Assembly: GCF_011090185.1 (NCBI RefSeq) | Contig: NZ_JAAFGS010000003.1 | Span: 667,308-731,307 of the forward strand | Reading direction: 5' to 3' | DNA length: 64,000 bases | Source of the DNA: Saccharibacillus alkalitolerans | Lineage (GTDB): Bacteria; Bacillota; Bacilli; Paenibacillales; Paenibacillaceae | Part shown: positions 1 to 8,700 of the stretch, piece after piece | Layout of the letters: each line of letters opens with the position of its first letter | How positions within the stretch are numbered: the stretch's first letter is position 1 | Notes under the pieces: generated by a model | The model's input: only the letters and a program-made list of their open reading frames with translations | Database searches by the model: none | What the model was told of the DNA's origin: nothing | Position numbers and translations under genes: made by a program

Positions 1-63
1 CATGATGCCCATCCGGTTCGTGCCGACCTTTGCTTTTTTTGTTTTTCTCGCCAAAGTACTCAT
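1..63 (-). CDS. Carbohydrate ABC transporter permease, 5' fragment (LplC/UgpE type inferred)
   Basis: Only the first 21 codons are inside the window. They begin MSTLARKTKKAKVG, a short basic cytoplasmic N-terminus such as precedes the first membrane segment of MalG-type permeases. A GAGGAG site lies about 12 bases upstream of the ATG. The gene starts 19 bases after the stop of the LplB-type permease on the same strand, where the partner permease is normally found. Identity is inferred from position; no family motif is visible in the fragment. Confidence 0.55.
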   Translation of the reverse strand, partial: MSTLARKTKKAKVGTNRMGIM

Positions 64-82
64 TGGGCTTCGTTCTCCTCTC

Positions 83-1042
83 TTATCGGAACAGGCCGTC
101 TCCGCCCATCCATTTGGCCGCCCGGTCGGCAAGCAGCAGCAGCACCATGTTCACGATGGAACGGAACAAGCTGACTGCGGTCGAGAAGCCGAAGTCGGTC
201 GAGGACTGGAACGTGATCCGATAAATATATACGTCGAGCACCTGCGATACATTTTGGGTGGCGGCATTCGCCAAGTTGAAGATCTGGTCGAAACCGGAGG
301 ACATCAGTCCGCCGACCGACAGGATGAACATGATCGTGACCGTAGGCATGATGTTCGGGAGCGTAACTCTGAACATCTGCTGCATCCGCGTCGCGCCGTC
401 GATCTGCGCCGCCTCGTACTGTTCCTGATCGATGCCGGATATGGCCGCCAGGAACACGATCGCGCCCCAACCGGTCGACTTCCAGATGTCCGTCAAAATG
501 ATCATCGGATAGAAGTTCTGTTCGGAACCGAGGAAGTTGATCGTCGGCAGGCCGAGCAGCGCGAGCAGGCTGTTGACGAAACCGTCGTAGGCCAGCACGT
601 TGATGATAATCCCCGATACGATGATCCAGGACAGGAAGTGCGGGAACGTAAAGGCCGTCTGAAGCACTTTTTTGTACCGTCTCATCCGCAGCTCGTTCAG
701 CAGCAGGGCGAGCAGGATCGGGAACGGGAAGGTAATGAACAATTTGATGATGTTGACGTACAGCGTACGCCATACGGCGTCGATAAATGCCGGATCCCGG
801 AACACGTACATGAAGTTCTCCAGACCCGTCCACTCGCTGCCCCAGATTCCGTCATTGGCGCGGTAATGCTTGAATGCCAGCGACAGGCCGCCCATCGGCA
901 GATACGCGAACAGGATCAGCCAGATCAATCCGGGAATGAGCAGCGTGTACGTCATTCTGTACTTCCAGATTTCGACGAACAGCCTTTTGAATTTCGATTG
1001 TTCCCCTTTGGACGTGCCCGGGGTTATAGCTGCGGGTTTCAC
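83..1042 (-). CDS. Sugar ABC transporter permease, LplB family
   Basis: This is an inner-membrane permease subunit of a binding-protein-dependent carbohydrate importer (MalF/LplB type). The 319 residues show about six hydrophobic segments, the first at LLIPGLIWLILFAYLPMGG. The cytoplasmic EAA loop, which contacts the ATPase, reads EQYEAAQIDGA near residues 210-220 and is followed by a TLPNIMPT segment. I chose the GTG at 1042 because GAGGAG lies seven bases upstream; an in-frame GTG five codons earlier overlaps that site. The second permease follows after 19 bases. The binding protein is not between lacI and this gene and probably lies beyond the window edge. A LacI-type box at 1126 and the adjacent lacI gene suggest specific repression. 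The substrate cannot be read from the sequence. Confidence 0.88.
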   Translation of the reverse strand: MKPAAITPGTSKGEQSKFKRLFVEIWKYRMTYTLLIPGLIWLILFAYLPMGGLSLAFKHYRANDGIWGSEWTGLENFMYVFRDPAFIDAVWRTLYVNIIKLFITFPFPILLALLLNELRMRRYKKVLQTAFTFPHFLSWIIVSGIIINVLAYDGFVNSLLALLGLPTINFLGSEQNFYPMIILTDIWKSTGWGAIVFLAAISGIDQEQYEAAQIDGATRMQQMFRVTLPNIMPTVTIMFILSVGGLMSSGFDQIFNLANAATQNVSQVLDVYIYRITFQSSTDFGFSTAVSLFRSIVNMVLLLLADRAAKWMGGDGLFR

Positions 1043-1125
1043 ATGACATCTCCTCACTCTACTTGGGTCTCTGTGATGCTGAAAGAAGAAAACCTTTCGT
1101 TTCCGATGTCGTTTCGATCTTGAAG

Positions 1126-1137
1126 CGAATCGTTTCG
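1126..1137. promoter_or_regulatory. LacI-type operator box upstream of the permease operon
   Basis: The imperfect palindrome CGAATCGTTTCG lies about 85 bases upstream of the permease start. The same 12-mer, extended by AT to 14 identical bases, recurs at 2400 upstream of the lacI gene. Sharing one box between the regulator's own leader and the transporter leader is what a local, self-regulating LacI protein would produce. Binding is inferred. Confidence 0.55.
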
Positions 1138-1205
1138 ATCGACGTCAAACGAAAAGCCGCCACCGCGTGAACGGTTACAGCAAGCGTTTACTTGTCGGCC
1201 CGATC

Positions 1206-1262
1206 GGAAGCCCCTTCGGGCTTCCTCTCCGCCGGGACCCGGAAGCGGCCGCCCGCTTCCGG
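1206..1262 (-). terminator. Tandem hairpins downstream of lacI
   Basis: There are two perfect stems: GGAAGCCC/GGGCTTCC with a four-base loop (1206-1225) and CCGGAAGCGG/CCGCTTCCGG with a four-base loop (1239-1262). They begin five bases past the lacI stop. Neither has a T-run on the minus strand, so they may act as weak terminators or 3'-end stabilisers between lacI and the permease operon. Confidence 0.4.
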
Positions 1263-1266
1263 CCGA

Positions 1267-2277
1267 TCAATTGACTTTCCGACTGGAACCGCGCTTGACG
1301 AGCATGGACTCGAATACCACATGCCGGTTCGTCGTCTCCCCCGCGATCAGATCGAACAAAATTTCGACGCTGACATGGGCCATTTCGACGCCCGGTTGGC
1401 TGACCGTATCGAGCGACGGATGATAGTATTCCGCCATTTCGATGCCGTCGAAACCGACTACCGATATGTCGCCGGGGATCGACAAGCCCGAGGACAGCAC
1501 CGCTTTTGCGGCTCCGATCGCGATGGCGTCGGAGGCCGCGAACATCGCCGTTACGCCCAGGTTCTTATTGAGCAGGCGTTTGGCGGCCGCGAAGCCGAAG
1601 CTCGGCGCGTACTCGCAGTCTTCCACGAGCGCCGGATCGTATTCGATTCCGTGCTCTTCAAGCGCTTTCTTGTAACCGAGCAGCCGTCGGCTGCCGATCG
1701 TGTTTTCCCTGAACGGGAATCGGGCCAGAAAACAAATGTTGCGGTGTCCCATCGAGATCAAATAACTGGTCGCCTTATAGGCGCTCTTCACGTCGTCGAT
1801 CGATACGCTCGAATACGCGGACGGATCGACTTCTTTCAGCGTGGTGATCGTCGTCAATACGAACGGAACGCCCAGCTGCCGGAACTCTTCTTCGGAGTGG
1901 TCGTAAGTGCCGCCCATAAAAATGACGCCGCACAAATTCTTCTCCTTAATAAGCTGCATCGCCGCGGCAATCTCGTCCACGCCGTCCTCCACATGCTGGA
2001 TCATCAGCGGACAGCCTCTCAAATGAACCTGCCGTTCGACCTCCTTGATCATATTGGCGAAAAAGGGATTGGAAATGCCTTTGACCATCAATGCGATCGT
2101 GTTGGACTGGGTCTTCTTCAAATTGCGGGCATTGCTGTTCGGAACGTAGTTATGCTGCTTGACTACCGCCAGTACCCTGGCGCGAGTGGCATCGCTGACG
2201 ACTCCGCTGTTGTTGAGCACTCGCGATACCGTCGATATGCCCACTCCGGAAATTTTGGCTATGTCCTTGATGTTCAT
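1267..2277 (-). CDS. LacI-family transcriptional regulator
   Basis: This is a DNA-binding repressor with a sugar-binding core. Residues 3-25 (KDIAKISGVGISTVSRVLNN) form the LacI helix-turn-helix and the start of the hinge. The rest is a periplasmic-binding-protein-like domain with typical segments such as NPFFANMIKEVE, DAIAIGAAKAV and ISVVGFDGIEMAEYYHPSLDTV. At 336 residues it is full length. It sits directly upstream of the LplB-type permease operon on the same strand, so it probably controls sugar uptake. Its own upstream region carries the box shared with the permease leader (2400-2411) plus two related palindromes, which points to autoregulation. The effector is unknown. Confidence 0.92.
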   Translation of the reverse strand: MNIKDIAKISGVGISTVSRVLNNSGVVSDATRARVLAVVKQHNYVPNSNARNLKKTQSNTIALMVKGISNPFFANMIKEVERQVHLRGCPLMIQHVEDGVDEIAAAMQLIKEKNLCGVIFMGGTYDHSEEEFRQLGVPFVLTTITTLKEVDPSAYSSVSIDDVKSAYKATSYLISMGHRNICFLARFPFRENTIGSRRLLGYKKALEEHGIEYDPALVEDCEYAPSFGFAAAKRLLNKNLGVTAMFAASDAIAIGAAKAVLSSGLSIPGDISVVGFDGIEMAEYYHPSLDTVSQPGVEMAHVSVEILFDLIAGETTNRHVVFESMLVKRGSSRKVN

Positions 2278-2357
2278 CTGGTCTGCCGCTTCACCTCGGT
2301 TATCAGTCGGCTTCTAAGCACCCAAGCCGATTTTGATCGTGCTCGACTTCGTTTATG

Positions 2358-2411
2358 GGAAACGTTTCCTTAAGTGAAGGAAGCGTTTTCCTGGTCTGTC
2401 GAATCGTTTCG
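2358..2411. promoter_or_regulatory. Cluster of three LacI-type boxes upstream of lacI
   Basis: Three related palindromes lie within 54 bases, starting 81 bases upstream of the lacI start: GGAAACGTTTCC (2358-2369, perfect), GGAAGCGTTTTCC (2379-2391, imperfect) and CGAATCGTTTCG (2400-2411). All have the central CG and AAnCGnTT core of LacI/GalR-family sites. The third matches the box in the permease leader. Confidence 0.6.
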
Positions 2412-2545
2412 ATACACATCATAAACCTGAATTTTAGAAGTGTCAATACGGTTTTTACAAAAATCCGAAAATAAAAAACCGCTTTCTTTGAATTGCTTTC
2501 ACCGACTTGGCATCAAAACGTCGAAAAAAATAAAAACCGCGAATG

Positions 2546-2557
2546 GGAAGCGCTTCC
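2546..2557. promoter_or_regulatory. LacI/cre-like perfect palindrome
   Basis: GGAAGCGCTTCC is a perfect 12-base palindrome in the AT-rich, gene-free stretch between the lacI start (2277) and the hydrolase terminator (2761). It resembles catabolite-response elements and LacI-type operators. Apart from this box, the one at 2625 and the cluster at 2358-2411, I see no gene in 2278-2760. Confidence 0.5.
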
Positions 2558-2624
2558 ATTTGATGTTTTTGCCTTTTGGATTTCATCAAAAAATTCTCAC
2601 ATTGAGTTTTTCAATTTAGCCATA

Positions 2625-2636
2625 GGAAACGTTTCC
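2625..2636. promoter_or_regulatory. LacI-type perfect palindrome, distal copy
   Basis: GGAAACGTTTCC is repeated here exactly as at 2358-2369, 267 bases further from the gene. The spacing would suit looping between distant operators. This is an inference from sequence identity only. Confidence 0.5.
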
Positions 2637-2760
2637 ACCTCCTTTTCACTCTCCTATTCCCCTTTTTGCAATTTGCCGAAACTGCTTCTTTTTGAGCATT
2701 TTCGGGTTTTCGCACAGGAAGTTTTCGGCGGCGAATCCCTGTCTTTTTGCCCACGAAAAA

Positions 2761-2793
2761 AAAGCCGGAGCGGCACCGGGCCGCTTCGGCTTT
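2761..2793 (-). terminator. Rho-independent terminator of the alpha/beta hydrolase
   Basis: A 14-bp stem (AAAGCCGGAGCGGC paired with GCCGCTTCGGCTTT, one mismatch) has a five-base loop. On the minus strand it is followed by a run of eight or more T residues (A-tract at 2755-2763). It sits 87 bases beyond the hydrolase stop. Confidence 0.85.
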
Positions 2794-2879
2794 CCCGTAG
2801 GAGAAACAAATTCGCGGGAACGCTCGGTTCGACCGAAGTTCGACCGAACGGGTGCCGCGTTCCGCGGGGTCCGCTTTCT

Positions 2880-3683
2880 TTACTTAGGATCCGCAAACCC
2901 GTTCAATTTGAGCCAGGACGCGCATTCGTCCGTCCAGCGGCGCACATGTTCGTCCCCTTCGGCCAACCCCATCCCGTGTCCTCCCAGCGCATAAACGTGC
3001 AGGTCGAACGGAACGCCGTGCCGACCGAGCGCAGAAGCGAACAGCAGACTGTTCTCCGCCGGAACCAGTCCGTCTTCGGAAGTATGCCACAGGAAGGTCG
3101 GCGGCGTATCCGCATTGACATTGCGTTCGCTGCTGAGCGCCTCGATCGCTTCGGGAGAAGCGTCCGCGCCCAGCAGGGCGATGCGCGAACCGGCATGCGT
3201 ATACGGCTCCTGCAGCGTAATTACCGGGTAGCACAGCATCAGCAGATCCGGACGGCTCGAGTGCCGCTCGATCGGGTCTTCCGCATCCGGCGTTCCGGCA
3301 TCGTGCAGCGTCCCCGCCGTCGAAGCCAGATGGCCGCCCGCCGAAAAGCCCAGCACGCCGATTCGCGCCGGATCGACGCCGAATTCCCCGGCGCGATGAC
3401 GCACGGTGCGCACCGCCCGCCGGACGTCGGACAAAGCGCTCGGATAACGGTACGGAGCCACCCGGTACCGAATAACGAAAGCCGAAATCCCCAGCGAATT
3501 CAACCACAGCGCAATCGGCTCCCCTTCGTGATCGGCGCGGAACTCGTAGCCTCCGCCCGGGCATACGATAACGGCCGCCCGATTTTCCCCTTCCGCCAGA
3601 TAAGGAAAGATCGCGGGTATGTCCTCATCGGTAGTTCCGGCGGCATTCGGCGCGCCTTCCGGCCATAAAATTACGGGATTCAT
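2880..3683 (-). CDS. Alpha/beta hydrolase (carbohydrate esterase/lipase-like)
   Basis: This is a 267-residue cytoplasmic serine hydrolase. The oxyanion-hole segment CPGGGY is at residues 41-46. The nucleophile elbow GFSAGGH places Ser114. Asp204 lies in TSEDGLVP and His236 in GGHGMGL, so the catalytic triad is complete. There is no signal peptide. The layout matches the BD-FAE/acetyl-xylan-esterase-like family often annotated as endo-1,4-beta-xylanase B-like, whose members remove acyl groups from sugars or glycans. The neighbouring sugar importer and LacI make a role in intracellular oligosaccharide deacylation reasonable, but the terminator at 2761 separates the two units. The substrate is inferred. 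Confidence 0.85.
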   Translation of the reverse strand: MNPVILWPEGAPNAAGTTDEDIPAIFPYLAEGENRAAVIVCPGGGYEFRADHEGEPIALWLNSLGISAFVIRYRVAPYRYPSALSDVRRAVRTVRHRAGEFGVDPARIGVLGFSAGGHLASTAGTLHDAGTPDAEDPIERHSSRPDLLMLCYPVITLQEPYTHAGSRIALLGADASPEAIEALSSERNVNADTPPTFLWHTSEDGLVPAENSLLFASALGRHGVPFDLHVYALGGHGMGLAEGDEHVRRWTDECASWLKLNGFADPK

Positions 3684-4023
3684 TCGTGCATCCTCCTAAA
3701 AGTCGTTTTCCCCGCCTCTCGGCGGCTTTTGTGCAGAGCTCACCGTCTTATTATACGCCCTGCCCAAAACAGCGAAAGGGGTTTCGGAAAATTAAAGAAG
3801 CCCCGCCGGGATTCGCCTCGAAACGAAAGCCCGTTCGCGTCTTCCCGGTCCGGAAAGCGGAACAAGACGCCTAAAACGGCGTTGCCTTTTGACAGGGATT
3901 TGCCGGGCGCCCGTCTTCGTCAGCGCGCGAGCATGAGAAAGGCGAAAGCCTCGGATCCGGATTATGCTAAAATAAGTTTGGCGCCGCGCGCGAACAGAAT
4001 CCGTTACAGAAAGAGGGAACACT
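3684..4023. other. Divergent intergenic region
   Basis: About 340 bases separate the hydrolase start (minus) and the small gene at 4024 (plus). Ribosome-binding sites flank both ends (TAGGAGG for the hydrolase, AGAGGGA for the small gene). I see no convincing RNA structure or additional gene here. Confidence 0.5.
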
Positions 4024-4236
4024 ATGGCTACGAACCGCAGGCTCGAGACCGAGCAGGATTTTCAGGAAGCGATGGACCAGGAACGGACCATACGCGTGTT
4101 CCGGGACGACGAAATGCTCAACGCGGGAGGACGGGTGATCCGCTTCGATTCCTCCATGATCGCCGTGCAGTCGAGCGTCAGCGACCTCGATTATTACGAC
4201 CGGCATACGTGCGAATTTTACGAACTGAGGAAATAA
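4024..4236 (+). CDS. Hypothetical 70-residue protein
   Basis: This is a small soluble protein rich in Asp, Glu and Arg, beginning MATNRRLETEQDFQEAMDQE, with no membrane segment or cysteine pair. It has the segment VIRFDSSMIAVQSSVSDLDYYDRHTCEFYELRK, which suggests a compact alpha/beta fold. AGAGGGA lies five bases upstream of the ATG, and a strong terminator follows 44 bases after the stop, so it appears to be a monocistronic gene and not a chance ORF. I do not recognise the family and assign no function. Confidence 0.65.
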   Translation: MATNRRLETEQDFQEAMDQERTIRVFRDDEMLNAGGRVIRFDSSMIAVQSSVSDLDYYDRHTCEFYELRK

Positions 4237-4280
4237 ACCCGCCGTAACGGCGAAGCGTCCGGTATCGAAAAGCAGGACGA

Positions 4281-4314
4281 AAAAAGCTTCCGGGCACAGC
4301 CCGGAAGCTTTTTT
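4281..4314. terminator. Bidirectional terminator between convergent genes
   Basis: The stem AAAAAGCTTCCGGG/CCCGGAAGCTTTTT has a five-base loop and T-runs on both strands. It serves the 70-residue gene on the plus strand and the chromate transporter on the minus strand. Confidence 0.9.
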
Positions 4315-4342
4315 CGGCGGTCGGTCCCGCGGAGGTACGCCG

Positions 4343-5566
4343 TTACAGGAATCCGAGCAGCCAGCCGCCGACCGCTCCCGCCGCCGCCACGGCCCAAGCC
4401 GGCAGCTTCCAGAAAGCGAGCAGGACGAACAGCAGCGCCGCAAGCGCAAAGTCTGCGGAAGAATGAACGGCAGCCGTCCATACCGGATCGTACAGCGCCG
4501 CCAGCAGGATGCCGACCACGGCCGCGTTCACGCCGGTCAGCGCTCCGCGAATGCGCGGACTGCGGTTCAAGGCGCCCCAGAAAGGCAGCGTGCCGGCGAT
4601 CAGCAGAAAAGCGGGCAGGAAGATGGCAGCGGTAGCGACCAGCGCTCCGGTCAAACCGCCTCCCGCCGCACCCAGATAGGAAGCGAACGTAAACAGCGGC
4701 CCGGGAACCGCCTGCGCGGCGCCGTATCCGGCCAAAAAGTCGGAAGCGCTCACGAATCCCGTCGGCACCACCTCGCGTTCGAGCAGCGGAAGCACCACAT
4801 GTCCGCCTCCGAATACGAGAGCTCCCGCCCGGTAGAAACCGTCGAACAGCGCCAGCTGGCTGCCGCCTACCACGGAACGCAGCAGCGGCAGCAGAAACAG
4901 CAGGGCGAAAAAGAGCGCCAGGCAGCCGGCCGCGAATTTCCGTCCGATCGGAACCGGAAGCGAAGGCGCGCCCTCTCCTCCCGTCCTGCCGTAGAGCGCG
5001 ATTCCCGCCGCGGCGGCCGCTGCGATTACCGCGATCTGACTGAAAGAAGTCTGCCACAACAGCACGATGCAGGCGGCCAAAACGGCGAGCCCCGCCCGCA
5101 CCCGGTCGGGAGCCAGAGTCCTGCCCATCCCGAGTACGGCCTGCGCGACAATCGCGACCGCGGCAATCTTCAGGCCATGAACCCAGCCGGAATTCCCCAC
5201 ATCGAACGCCTGCAGGAAAAAGGCGAACGCGATCATCAGCACGATCGAAGGGAGCGTAAAACCGAGCCAGGCGAGCAGCGCGCCGCCGATACCGCCGCGC
5301 ATCATGCCGATGCCCATTCCTACCTGACTGCTTGCCGGACCCGGCAAAAATTGACACAGCGCGACCAATTCCGCATAGCTTCGCTCATCCAGCCAGGCCC
5401 GGCGCCGCACGTATTCCTCGCGGAAATAACCGAGATGGGCCACAGGGCCTCCGAACGAAGTCAGGCCCAGTTTGGCCGATACGGCGAAAATTTCAAGCAG
5501 ACGGCCCGCGTTCTGTCGATTTTCTCCCGGCCGGGCGCCGGATTTGAGATCGGATTCGTCCTTCAC
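4343..5566 (-). CDS. chrA: Chromate transporter, ChrA family (long, two-domain form)
   Basis: This is a membrane efflux protein of the CHR superfamily, which exports chromate driven by the membrane potential. The 407 residues contain two homologous halves. The N-terminal half has the signature FGGPVAHLGYFREEYVRRRAWLDERSYAELVALCQFLPGPASSQ in pieces near residues 38-80. The second half repeats it as FGGGHVVLPLLE and FLAGYGAAQAVPGPLFTFASYLG. About ten or more hydrophobic segments are visible. The start is a GTG at 5566 preceded by a weak GGCGGGG. No chromate-sensor gene is adjacent. In many Firmicutes ChrA homologues have not been shown to move chromate, so the substrate follows the family name. 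Confidence 0.9.
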   Translation of the reverse strand: MKDESDLKSGARPGENRQNAGRLLEIFAVSAKLGLTSFGGPVAHLGYFREEYVRRRAWLDERSYAELVALCQFLPGPASSQVGMGIGMMRGGIGGALLAWLGFTLPSIVLMIAFAFFLQAFDVGNSGWVHGLKIAAVAIVAQAVLGMGRTLAPDRVRAGLAVLAACIVLLWQTSFSQIAVIAAAAAAGIALYGRTGGEGAPSLPVPIGRKFAAGCLALFFALLFLLPLLRSVVGGSQLALFDGFYRAGALVFGGGHVVLPLLEREVVPTGFVSASDFLAGYGAAQAVPGPLFTFASYLGAAGGGLTGALVATAAIFLPAFLLIAGTLPFWGALNRSPRIRGALTGVNAAVVGILLAALYDPVWTAAVHSSADFALAALLFVLLAFWKLPAWAVAAAGAVGGWLLGFL

Positions 5567-5714
5567 GGAACCCCGCCTTTCTTATTTCCAACTCTTCTTA
5601 TCTTTTATAAGTCGATCCTTCGCGTTCGTCCAGCCCCGGCGTGTTAACGCGGATCGGGATTTGTGTAAAATTTCATCGTTAGTAACGTCCGGCCCCTGCC
5701 CCGCAGGCGCAAAA

Positions 5715-5741
5715 AAGCCCGTTCGCGAATCGAACGGGCTT
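5715..5741 (-). terminator. Terminator at the end of the MoxR/VWA/ABC operon
   Basis: An 11-bp perfect stem, AAGCCCGTTCG/CGAACGGGCTT, is followed on the minus strand by TTTTTT. It lies 53 bases past the stop of the last gene of the eight-gene operon. Confidence 0.9.
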
Positions 5742-5793
5742 CGCTCAACTTTCCTAAGACGCTGCCTCCCCAAGAAGAAACGCGGCTCGGCTT

Positions 5794-8700
5794 TTAACGG
5801 CCGCTTCGCTTCTTGGCGGCCAGCAGCCGATCCATGGCGCTGCCGCCGGACTCCGTCGGCGACTCTCCGTCCGGCCGTGCCGGCTGGGCCGGACGGGCCT
5901 TTTCGGCCGGCGGCTGCGCGCTGCCGGCCGGGGAATCCGCCCGGCCCGCTTCGCGGCCGGGCACGGCGCCTCCGCGGTCCGCGCGGAGGCGGTCCACGGC
6001 GGAGGTCAGGCCTCCCTCCGCCGCGGACCCGGGCTCCCCGCCTTCGGCGCGGGGAGCCGAGGCCGGCCGCTGCGCGGGCCGGTCCGCCGCGCCCTGCAAA
6101 GGCGCGGCCCCGCCTTCGGCGGCGCGCTTCTCGCCGCCTCGGAAGGCCGTGCTCCGCCGCTTGGCGGCGGACAGGCGCGCGAGCGCGCCGTCCTCCGCGG
6201 AGGCGGCTTCGCCCGAAGCGGCGCCGGAGCTCCGCCGGCGGGCCGCCGCGAACGGCGCGGCCAGCGCGGCGGCGAGCCGTTCCCACGGAACGGCCAGGCG
6301 GCGGACCGCGACGTCCGCGATCCACAGCGCCAGCACAGCGGCCAGCAGCGCCGAAGTCCAATCCTGCATCCGTTTGTGCGGAGCGGCCGGCAGAGCGAAC
6401 ACTTGGGACGGATCGTCCCAGGACAGAACGCGTCCTCCGGTCAGCCGAGCCAGCTCGGACAGGCGGGATGCGCCTTCGTCCGACGACGAAGCGATCCGGT
6501 ACTCCGGCGAGTACGGAATGACGAGCCCCGTGCCGATCGAGGCGGGAGGCTCGCCCGTTTCCGCGGCCGAACCCTCCGTTCCGCCGGGCTCTCCTTCGCC
6601 GCCGCTCTCCGTCGACCCGTCCTGTCGGGAGGCGTCCTGTCCTTCCGGCGCGCTTTGGCCCGCCGGGGACAAATGGAGCAGATACGCTCCCGGATCGCTT
6701 AACGGCAGCGTTCCGGTATAACGTCCCGGCGACGTCTGCACCAGCGTGACCGGCTCCGCCGCTCCGCCGCCTTCTTCTCCGCTTCCGACCGAAGCGACCA
6801 GCTCGTCGGGCAGCGCGGCGTCCCCTTCCTGCGAAGCGGTTACGCTGAGCTCCGTCCCTCCCTCGCCGAGCGCGGTTTCGATGCGGTAAGGCGAAGCGCT
6901 GAACTGGGGAAAAGTCCACTTTACCGTCTGCGTCAGCACGTTCGCGAACCGGTCCCAGGATACCCAGTTCCCCGACCATGCCCCGGTCAGGTCGCTTGTC
7001 CAGGCGACGGTTCTGCCCGAGCCGTACTGCCATCTGACCAGCAGCGGATCGGGCTCGGGACTGACGAGCGCCGTCTGCGCCGACGGCTTGGCGCTGGTCG
7101 CGACATATCCGCCGATCTGCGGAAGCCCGCCCGCAAAAAGCGGCGACCAGTCGCCCGCGTCGGCGACGGCCGGCGTAAACGGCTTGTCGACCACGTAAGT
7201 CCTGGCCAGCAGCACCGCCTCCCGGCTGAAGATCGCCGGCAGCGTCGTTTCGTCCTGAACATCGTAGAAGCGGCCTTTGCCCAGGTCGGCGATGCGCTGC
7301 AGCAGTCCCCGATCGGCGTCGGAACCGACCGCTACGCCGGAGACCGTCACGTTCTGTTTGCCGAGTTCGGCAAGCAGCTCATCGTAATTCCCTCCTCCGG
7401 CGGACTGCCCGTCCGTCAGGAGAATGATATGCTTGCGCTGCGCGTCGATCTCCTGCATGGACTGCGCGGCCGAGGCCATAGCCGGGTAAATGTTCGTTCC
7501 GCCGCCGTCCGGAATCGACTGGATCTGCGCCAGCACCTCTTCCTTGTCGGTCAACTTCTGCGGTTCCACGACCCACCAGGGCGCATCGTCGAAAGCGACG
7601 ACGCCTACGGTATCCTTGGCCCGCATCAATTCGACCGTGCGCATCGCGGCTTCCTTCGCCAACTCGATCTTGCTCCCGCTCATGCTTCCCGATCGGTCGA
7701 TGACCAGAATCAAGCCCAGCTCGGGGATCTCCCGCTTGCCTTCCAGCTCCATCGAGACGGGCAGCGCCCGTTCGATCGGGGTATCGAAGTACCCTCCGAG
7801 CCCGAAGCTCTGGTCGCCGCCGCTCATCATGAAGCCGATGCCGTAGCTGCGCACCGCCGTTTCGATCAGATCCATTTTGGCCTGCCCCAGCGAGTCGCCG
7901 GAGACGTTGTTGAACAGGATACTGTCGTAGCGCGCGTAACCCGCGATTTCCGTCGGCAGCTGTCCCGGTACGATGACGGTCGCATCGATCAGCCCGGCGT
8001 TCAGCGCGTTCGCGATATTCGCCGACGTACCCGGCTTGCCTTCCACGATCAGCACGGAAGGGCTGCCGGCCACCCGGGTAAACGCGAAAGCGGCATTGTT
8101 GGCCGACTGACGATCGCCCGGCAGGCTTAATTCCGCCCGGTAGCGGTGCAGGCCGGCGCTCTTGGCGAGTCCCTGCAGCAGTACGCTGCTGTCCCCGCGT
8201 TCCACGCGCACCGTCTGCGAGCCGATCTCGACATTGTCTTCGTACAGCCGGATTTCGCCCGTTCCCGAGAACGTGCTGCGCAGCTGCGCTTCGACCGTAA
8301 AAGCTTCGCCGAGATACAGTTTGCCCGGCAGGGAGAGCGAGTCGATCGCGGCGTCCCGGTCCGTGTCCGCTTGCTTTTCGAGCACGTCGACGGCAATGCC
8401 GCGATTTTTCAGCAGCCGTCCCGTTTCGAGCATATTCCCGATATTTTCGGCTCCGTCGCTGATCAGCACGATTCGCGGATCGCCGGCGCCCAGCATGCCG
8501 GAAGCCAGCTGCAGCGCCCGCTGCGCGTTCGTGTAATCGGGATCGACCGCGGCATCCAGTCCGCCCAGCGAAGAATTCCCGCTCATCGTCCGTTCCGCCG
8601 CGGCGTCGCGGCCGAAAGAGATCACGGCGAACTCGTCGTCCTCGTGTTTGTTTTTCAGCGACGAAGAGATCCATTCCCGGTCCGAATCGCCGGAATCGGC

